From JAWLHA01 sp041690535 (GTDB lineage Bacteria; Pseudomonadota; Gammaproteobacteria; Thiohalomonadales; Thiohalomonadaceae), in assembly GCA_041690535.1 (NCBI GenBank), contig JAWLHA010000022.1:1-62046 (forward strand): a stretch of DNA of 62,046 nt. The letters are read 5' to 3'. Shown one piece after another: positions 57,198 to 62,046 of this stretch (position 1 is the stretch's first letter; the number at the start of each line of letters is the position of its first letter). The notes below the pieces were generated by a model. That model saw only the letters and a program-made list of their open reading frames with translations, was not told where the DNA came from and searched no databases. The translations under genes were made by a program, and so were the position numbers.

Positions 57198-57825
57198 GAA
57201 GAGAATCCTTGATTCAGTGGTGATCCCTACGACAGACCACGTGAAACTTACGAATGCACGATCAGTTAGACCGTGACCTGAAAAAAAGTACGGCGCGGAG
57301 CACACGAACCGTGTTCCACGCCTAAGTCATTGAAGCACAAGCACTATTGAAGTGCTCGAACTATACCAAAAGCCCTCGCCGCAGACAAGCGCAGAGTGCG
57401 TGCCCAGCAGACCCCGATCGCCTTTACCTGAAAGCCCTTAGGGAGCTTGTACGAAATCTCCTACTCGAATTGCCATTCGCGCCTGACAGCGACCGGTGGC
57501 CATACTGTGTAACATTTCTATCCGTGGGGTTTCCGGGGGAACAGAGAAGATTCCAACGCTACACGGATGTAGCCTGGCGCTCCGCACCGACTCACGGCTT
57601 CAGGGAGAGGCCAAGGGCTCGGGGCCGTGTTCGAGGGAACGTGAGTGCTGCAAGGATGCAGCCACGGCTTTCTCCTTCTTGTCTGGGGGTGCGGCATCAA
57701 TGATGCCGCATACTCCCTATATCCATACAACCTTCCCTATCCGTTCGCGTTCCATGGCCGCGTATCGCTGCGCCTGTCACACCCGCTGACCCACGGGCCG
57801 CTCATCATCGGCTTGGGACCCAAAA
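57198..57825. other. Gene-free region upstream of thrS
   Basis: About 630 bases with no supported gene on either strand. It should hold the thrS promoter and leader; in E. coli that leader folds like tRNA-Thr and is bound by ThrRS. I cannot identify such a fold with confidence. Short GC-rich palindromes occur (for example GGTGCGGCATCAATGATGCC near 57687). Confidence 0.5.
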
Positions 57826-57851
57826 CGAAAAACCCGGCGCTTGGCCGGGTT
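57826..57851 (-). terminator. Terminator after tRNA-Val
   Basis: AACCCGGCCAAGCGCCGGGT followed by TTTTCG on the minus strand: a GC stem with a T-run, 27 bases beyond the tRNA end. Confidence 0.85.
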
Positions 57852-57877
57852 CCCGTCCTTGATTGCTCAAGGAGAAT

Positions 57878-57953
57878 TGGTAGGCGCGATTGGACTCGAA
57901 CCAACGACCCCCACCATGTCAAGGTGGTGCTCTAACCAACTGAGCTACGCGCC
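57878..57953 (-). tRNA. tRNA-Val (anticodon GAC)
   Basis: 76 nucleotides. Acceptor arms GGCGCGT and TCGCGCC, anticodon loop TTGACAT between CCACC and GGTGG, T-loop GGTTCGAGTCC, CCA encoded. Confidence 0.97.
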
Positions 57954-58058
57954 TGTCGTTGTGAAGCCCGGCATTATACGGAGATTTTGGAGGGTGTCAA
58001 CACCAGGACGCAGGAGATGCGATCTCAACTCGCGCGAAGCTCCAGCAGTCGTCCTCGC

Positions 58059-60083
58059 TCAGCCGGGCGCCGGCTCCCCCACCCCGAGGCTCAGCGCCCG
58101 TATATGGAGGATCTGGTCCCGCACCTGCGCCGCCTCCTCAAACTCCAGATTCTGAGCGTGGCGGTACATCTTCTCCTCGAGCGACTTGAGCTCCTTCTTC
58201 AGCTTGTCAGGAGACATGGCTGCGTAGTGAACCAACTCTTCGGCGACCTTGGAGTACTCTCTGGGGGTGCCCGGCGCCCCCGGATAGCCGGTTTCGATAA
58301 TGTCGTGAACCGCCTTCTCGATCCCCTTGGGGGTGATCCCGTGGGCCTCGTTGTGGGCCATCTGTTTGGCCCGGCGCCGTTCGGTCTCGTCGATGGCGCG
58401 GCTCATGGAGCCGGTGATTCGGTCGGCATAGAGGATGGCCTTGCCATGGAGATTGCGCGCCGCCCGCCCGATGGTCTGAATGAGGGAGGTCTCCGAGCGC
58501 AGAAATCCCTCCTTGTCCGCATCGAGGATCGCCACCAGAGCGACCTCGGGCATGTCCAGTCCCTCCCGCAGCAGGTTGATCCCCACCAGCACGTCGAACT
58601 GCCCGAGGCGCAGGTCACGGATGATCTCCACCCTCTCCACGGTGTCGATGTCCGAATGCATGTAGCGCACCCGAACCCCGTGCTCGCTCAGATAATCGGT
58701 AAGGTCTTCGGCCATGCGCTTGGTGAGGGTGGTCACCAGCACCCGCTCGTTGGCCGCAGCACGCTTGTGGATCTCCGAGAGCAGGTCGTCCACCTGGGTA
58801 CTGGCCGGGCGCACCTCCACCTCGGGGTCCACCAGCCCGGTGGGGCGCACCACCTGCTCCACCACCGCCCCGGAATGGTCCAGCTCGTAGCGGTTCGGGG
58901 TGGCGGAGACATAGATGGTCTGGGGCGCCAGCCGCTCGAACTCCTCGAAACGCAAGGGACGGTTGTCCAGGGCCGAGGGGAGGCGAAAGCCATAGTTGAC
59001 CAGGTTCTCCTTGCGGGAGCGGTCACCGCGGTACATGGCCCCGAGCTGGGGGATGGTGACGTGACTCTCGTCGATCACCAGCAGGGACTCCTCTGGCAGG
59101 TAGTCGAACAGGGTCGGGGGCGGCTCCCCCGCCTGCCGTCCGGAGAGGTGGCGGGAGTAGTTCTCGATGCCGGAGCAGTAGCCCAGCTCAAACATCATCT
59201 CGATGTCGAACCGGGTGCGCTGCTCCAGACGCTGGGCCTCCACCAGTTTGTTGGCCTGGTGGAGCTCCTCCAGCCGCTCGGCCAGCTCCACCTTGATCTT
59301 CTCCACCGCATCGAGCACCGTCTGGCGCGGGGTGACGTAGTGGGTCTTGGGGTAGACGGTCAGCCGCGGTACCCGTTTGAGCACCTCGCCGGTCAGGGGG
59401 TCGAAGTAGGCCAGGGAGTCGATTTCGTCATCGAACAGCTCTACCCGCACGGCCTCCCGCTCCGACTCGGCCGGGTAGATGTCGATGACCTCGCCCCGCA
59501 CCCGATAGTTGCCGCGGTGCAACTCCACATCGTTGCGGGTGTACTGGAGCTCGGCCAGGCGCCTCAGGATGGCGCGTTGATCCACCGTGTCCCCCCGCAC
59601 CAGGTGCAGGACCATGCTCAGATAGGAGTTGGGGTCACCCAGCCCGTAGATCGCCGAGACCGTGGCCACGATGATGGCATCCCGGCGCTCCAGCAGCGCC
59701 TTGGTGGCGGAGAGGCGCATCTGCTCGATGTGCTCGTTGATGGAGGCGTCCTTCTCGATATAGGTGTCCGAGGCGGGGACGTAGGCCTCCGGCTGGTAGT
59801 AGTCGTAGTAGGAGACGAAGTACTCCACCGCGTTATGGGGGAAGAAGTCCTTCATCTCCCGGTAGAGTTGGGCGGCCAGGGTCTTGTTATGAGCTAGGAT
59901 TAGCGTCGGACGCTGCACCTGGGCAATGACGTTGGCGATGGTGTAGGTCTTGCCCGAGCCGGTCACTCCGAGGAGGGTCATCCCCGCCTCGCCATTTTCC
60001 AGCCCCTCCACCAGCTGCTCGATGGCTGCGGGCTGGTCACCGGCCGGCGGGTAGCTCGAGACCAGCTCAAAATGCTTGTTCAT
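58059..60083 (-). CDS. uvrB: Excinuclease ABC subunit B
   Basis: 674 residues. Walker A is in LLGVTGSGKTYTIANVIAQV, the damage-probing beta-hairpin in YYDYYQPEAYVPASDTYIEK, motif V-VI in LREGLDMPEVALVAILDADK and QTIGRAARNLHGKAILYA. The C-terminal UVR domain (KLKKELKSLEEKMYRHAQNL) binds UvrC. UvrB verifies damage in nucleotide excision repair. The start MNKHFELVSSYPPAGDQPAA is standard. A family B MITE lies 67 bases upstream, within or near its promoter. Confidence 0.98.
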   Translation of the reverse strand: MNKHFELVSSYPPAGDQPAAIEQLVEGLENGEAGMTLLGVTGSGKTYTIANVIAQVQRPTLILAHNKTLAAQLYREMKDFFPHNAVEYFVSYYDYYQPEAYVPASDTYIEKDASINEHIEQMRLSATKALLERRDAIIVATVSAIYGLGDPNSYLSMVLHLVRGDTVDQRAILRRLAELQYTRNDVELHRGNYRVRGEVIDIYPAESEREAVRVELFDDEIDSLAYFDPLTGEVLKRVPRLTVYPKTHYVTPRQTVLDAVEKIKVELAERLEELHQANKLVEAQRLEQRTRFDIEMMFELGYCSGIENYSRHLSGRQAGEPPPTLFDYLPEESLLVIDESHVTIPQLGAMYRGDRSRKENLVNYGFRLPSALDNRPLRFEEFERLAPQTIYVSATPNRYELDHSGAVVEQVVRPTGLVDPEVEVRPASTQVDDLLSEIHKRAAANERVLVTTLTKRMAEDLTDYLSEHGVRVRYMHSDIDTVERVEIIRDLRLGQFDVLVGINLLREGLDMPEVALVAILDADKEGFLRSETSLIQTIGRAARNLHGKAILYADRITGSMSRAIDETERRRAKQMAHNEAHGITPKGIEKAVHDIIETGYPGAPGTPREYSKVAEELVHYAAMSPDKLKKELKSLEEKMYRHAQNLEFEEAAQVRDQILHIRALSLGVGEPAPG

Positions 60084-60150
60084 GGGGATTTAGTAGTAAC
60101 CGCGCATACAGTATATTAACGCACTTTTGCAAACCCCCGTCGCTCCAGGG

Positions 60151-60315
60151 CGGGTGAACGCATACTTACCCAAGAGCGATGTAAGTCCTTGAAAGCAGGT
60201 CGACGGCCACATGGACGCGGCCGTCGAGCGTACATGGACGTATTGACAGCGCACCTGCTTTCAAGGACTTACATCGCTCACAGCACGGCCGTAACGTAAG
60301 TATGCGTTTACCCTG
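60151..60315. mobile_element. MITE family B, full copy with target duplication
   Basis: 165 bp, starting CGGGTGAACGCATACTTACC and ending GTAAGTATGCGTTTACCCTG. It is flanked by perfect 10-bp direct repeats CGCTCCAGGG (60141-60150, 60316-60325). The inner arms are the same as at 44585. It lies between divergent uvrB and aspC. Confidence 0.92.
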
Positions 60316-60456
60316 CGCTCCAGGGCGGACGGCGGTTTTTTCCGGCTAATGGAATAGACAATTCCGGGTTCCGGGCGCTCCCTTGCCACGCAATTTAGGG
60401 GTCCAGGGGAGTCCCAAGAATAGTTCGCATCAACATCGAGTGTCGAGGAGTTTGGC

Positions 60457-61644
60457 TTGGATATTCAACTGTCCCACCGCGTACAGAGCGTCAAACCGTC
60501 GCCCACGCTGGCGGTTACGGCCCGTGCAAAAGAGCTTAGGGCCCAAGGGAAGAACATCATCGGTCTTGGGGCAGGCGAGCCGGACTTCGACACCCCCGAG
60601 CACATCAAGGAGGCCGCCATCCGGGCGATCCGGGACGGTTTCACCAAGTACACCGCGGTCGACGGCACCCCCGAGCTGAAGACGGCCATCATCGACAAGT
60701 TCCAGCGGGATAATGGCCTCTCCTACACCCCCAATCAGGTGCTGGTCTCCTGCGGCGGCAAACAGAGCTTCTTCAACCTGGCTCAGGCCCTGCTGAATCC
60801 CGGTGATGAGGTCATCATCCCGGCTCCCTACTGGGTCTCCTACCCGGACATGGTGCTGCTGGCTGAAGGCAAGCCGGTGGTTGTCGAGGCGGGATTGGAG
60901 CAGGGGTTCAAGATCACCCCGGAGCAGCTGGAAGCGGCGATCACTCCGCGCACGCGCATGGTGGTCCTGAACAGCCCCTCCAACCCCACCGGGGTGGCCT
61001 ACACGATGGCGGACTGGGCCGCGCTAGGCGAAGTCCTTCGCCGTCACCCGCAGATCATCATCGCCACCGATGACATGTACGAGCATATCCTCTGGGCCGA
61101 TGAACCCTTCTGCAACATCGTCAATGCCTGCCCGGATCTCTATGACCGGACCATGGTGCTGAACGGCGTCTCCAAGGCCTACTCCATGACCGGCTGGCGC
61201 ATCGGCTATGCCGCGGGGCCGGAGAAGTTGGTGCAAGCCATGAAGAAGGTGCAGTCCCAGAGCACCTCCAACCCGACCTCCATCTCTCAGGTGGCGGCGA
61301 CGGCCGCCCTCAGCGGCGATCAGACCTGCATTCAGGAGATGCTCAAGGCCTTCCGCCAGCGCCATGACTTCGTCGTCCAGGAGTTGAACCACATCCAGGG
61401 CTTCCGCTGTCTGCCTTCCCAAGGTGCGTTTTACTCCTTCCCTGACGTTGGCGCAGCCATGGCTGCCAAGGGGTACGAGACCGACGTGGCCTTTGCGGAG
61501 CATCTCCTCAACGACGCCGAGGTGGCACTGGTGCCCGGATCGGCGTTCGGCAAAGCAGGCTATGTGCGGCTCTCGTTCGCAACAAGTATGGAAAATCTTC
61601 GGGAGGCGCTGGGGCGCCTCGGAGATCTCCTCGGGCGCCGGTAG
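60457..61644 (+). CDS. aspC: Aspartate aminotransferase, class I
   Basis: 395 residues, TTG start with a GAGGAG ribosome site 6 bases upstream. The sequence GLGAGEPDFDTPEHIKEAAI begins the family; the PLP Lys is in NGVSKAYSMTGWRIGYAAGP; the substrate Arg is in GYVRLSFATSMENL. It interconverts aspartate and oxaloacetate with glutamate and 2-oxoglutarate, and related enzymes also act on aromatic acids or prephenate. The family is the bacterial I-gamma (Thermus-like) group. It is divergent from uvrB, with a MITE between. Confidence 0.93.
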   Translation: MDIQLSHRVQSVKPSPTLAVTARAKELRAQGKNIIGLGAGEPDFDTPEHIKEAAIRAIRDGFTKYTAVDGTPELKTAIIDKFQRDNGLSYTPNQVLVSCGGKQSFFNLAQALLNPGDEVIIPAPYWVSYPDMVLLAEGKPVVVEAGLEQGFKITPEQLEAAITPRTRMVVLNSPSNPTGVAYTMADWAALGEVLRRHPQIIIATDDMYEHILWADEPFCNIVNACPDLYDRTMVLNGVSKAYSMTGWRIGYAAGPEKLVQAMKKVQSQSTSNPTSISQVAATAALSGDQTCIQEMLKAFRQRHDFVVQELNHIQGFRCLPSQGAFYSFPDVGAAMAAKGYETDVAFAEHLLNDAEVALVPGSAFGKAGYVRLSFATSMENLREALGRLGDLLGRR

Positions 61645-61807
61645 GCTGCTCCGGCACGCATCGACGCATAAACCCGCGCAGATCTGCCCTTGTCCTGATC
61701 ACAAGAAAGTGTTCACCACGAGGAAGTCAATACGGGCCATGCCGCAAGGGATCGCGGCATGGCGCCACTCGCCGGGCTGATGAAAGAACGGAAAAAACGC
61801 TGGCCTG

Positions 61808-61994
61808 CTAGAGCACCGAACAGGTAAACGGAAAGATCACCAATCGCAGCCAAATTGCGCCGCAGGTGGCGGGGGCAGCGAACCGAGGGTGGATAAGCGC
61901 AGCGCATCCACCGTGCGGCGTCGAATTGGTGGATGCGCTGCGCTTAGCCACCCTACATGTTGGGCGCGTCGGATTTATCTGTTCGGTGCTCTAG
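61808..61994. mobile_element. MITE family A, complete copy 2
   Basis: 187 bp, starting CTAGAGCACCGAACAGGTAA and ending TTATCTGTTCGGTGCTCTAG. It is the inverted equivalent of the copy at 21890, with the same palindromic core (GGGTGGATAAGCGCAGCGCA). Its terminal CTAG supplies the stop codon of the minus-strand gene at the window end. Confidence 0.9.
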
Positions 61995-62046
61995 GACAAA
62001 CGCTTCCGGATGGATGCGATGGCTGCCTGGAGCTGGACCGGATCGC
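61991..62046 (-). CDS. 3' end of an unidentified gene
   Basis: On the minus strand the last 18 codons read DPVQLQAAIASIRKRLS and then TAG, which is part of the MITE terminal CTAG. The fragment is too short to name. The codon pattern looks coding, and the gene would continue beyond the window. If correct, the MITE insertion ended or preserved its reading frame. Confidence 0.4.
   Translation of the reverse strand, partial: DPVQLQAAIASIRKRLS

Noticed and set aside
57347..57703. A 118-codon frame upstream of thrS
   Set aside because: No ribosome site, no motif, and it overlaps other equally open frames in a GC-rich leader region.

Overview
The window is about 62 kb of GC-rich proteobacterial chromosome. 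The gene order thrS-infC-rpmI-rplT-pheS-pheT-ihfA-merR, a complete recC-recB-recD set and standard uvrB and aspC genes point to a gammaproteobacterium. The abundant short mobile repeats remind me of Chromatiales/Ectothiorhodospiraceae-type genomes, but that placement is inference.

Layout. 1-1545: 3' part of a methyl-accepting chemotaxis gene. 1560-10002: an accessory region of toxin-antitoxin-like genes (two intact VapBC pairs, one HTH-nucleotidyltransferase/HEPN pair, an AbiEii-like remnant, two PIN remnants), short junction repeats, a truncated IS91-type transposase with its tyrosine recombinase, and a frameshifted integron integrase. 10018-19046: recD, recB and recC on the minus strand, with repeat DNA between recC and recB. 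19125-22072: an intact ISAs1-family insertion sequence with 10-bp target duplications, next to a MITE that uses the same target, followed by two other MITE families and small genes. 22256-29281: a solitary substrate-binding protein overlapping a large PAS/GGDEF/EAL sensor, class I fructose-bisphosphate aldolase, a membrane protein and a 29-residue membrane peptide. 29740-33118: an arsenic operon (arsR-arsC-arsP-arsM-thioredoxin-like) with an AT-rich operator. 33449-49415: accessory genes: a Tat-signal PLP enzyme, a UvrD-like helicase, a GNAT/RHH toxin-antitoxin pair, a response-regulator pseudogene, an 1805-residue DUF4011-type helicase/nuclease, a lipoprotein with a duplicated Cys module, a small phosphoesterase and a protein with a LeuRS C-terminal-like domain. 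49541-57953: conserved translation core with tRNA-Pro(GGG) and tRNA-Val(GAC). 58059 to the end: uvrB, aspC, a MITE and the 3' end of another gene.

The most distinctive signal is a family of non-autonomous elements. Family B (about 165 bp, ends beginning CAGGGTAAACGCATAC) has 10-bp target duplications at two sites and ends almost identical to one end of the resident ISAs1 element. The IS sits directly beside one B copy and shares its 10-bp target, so the IS transposase probably mobilises B. Family A (183-187 bp, CTAG-bounded) and family C (134-177 bp, 8-bp duplications) are separate. One C copy is nested inside a B copy, which gives an order of insertion. All statements come from reading the sequence; no database search was run.
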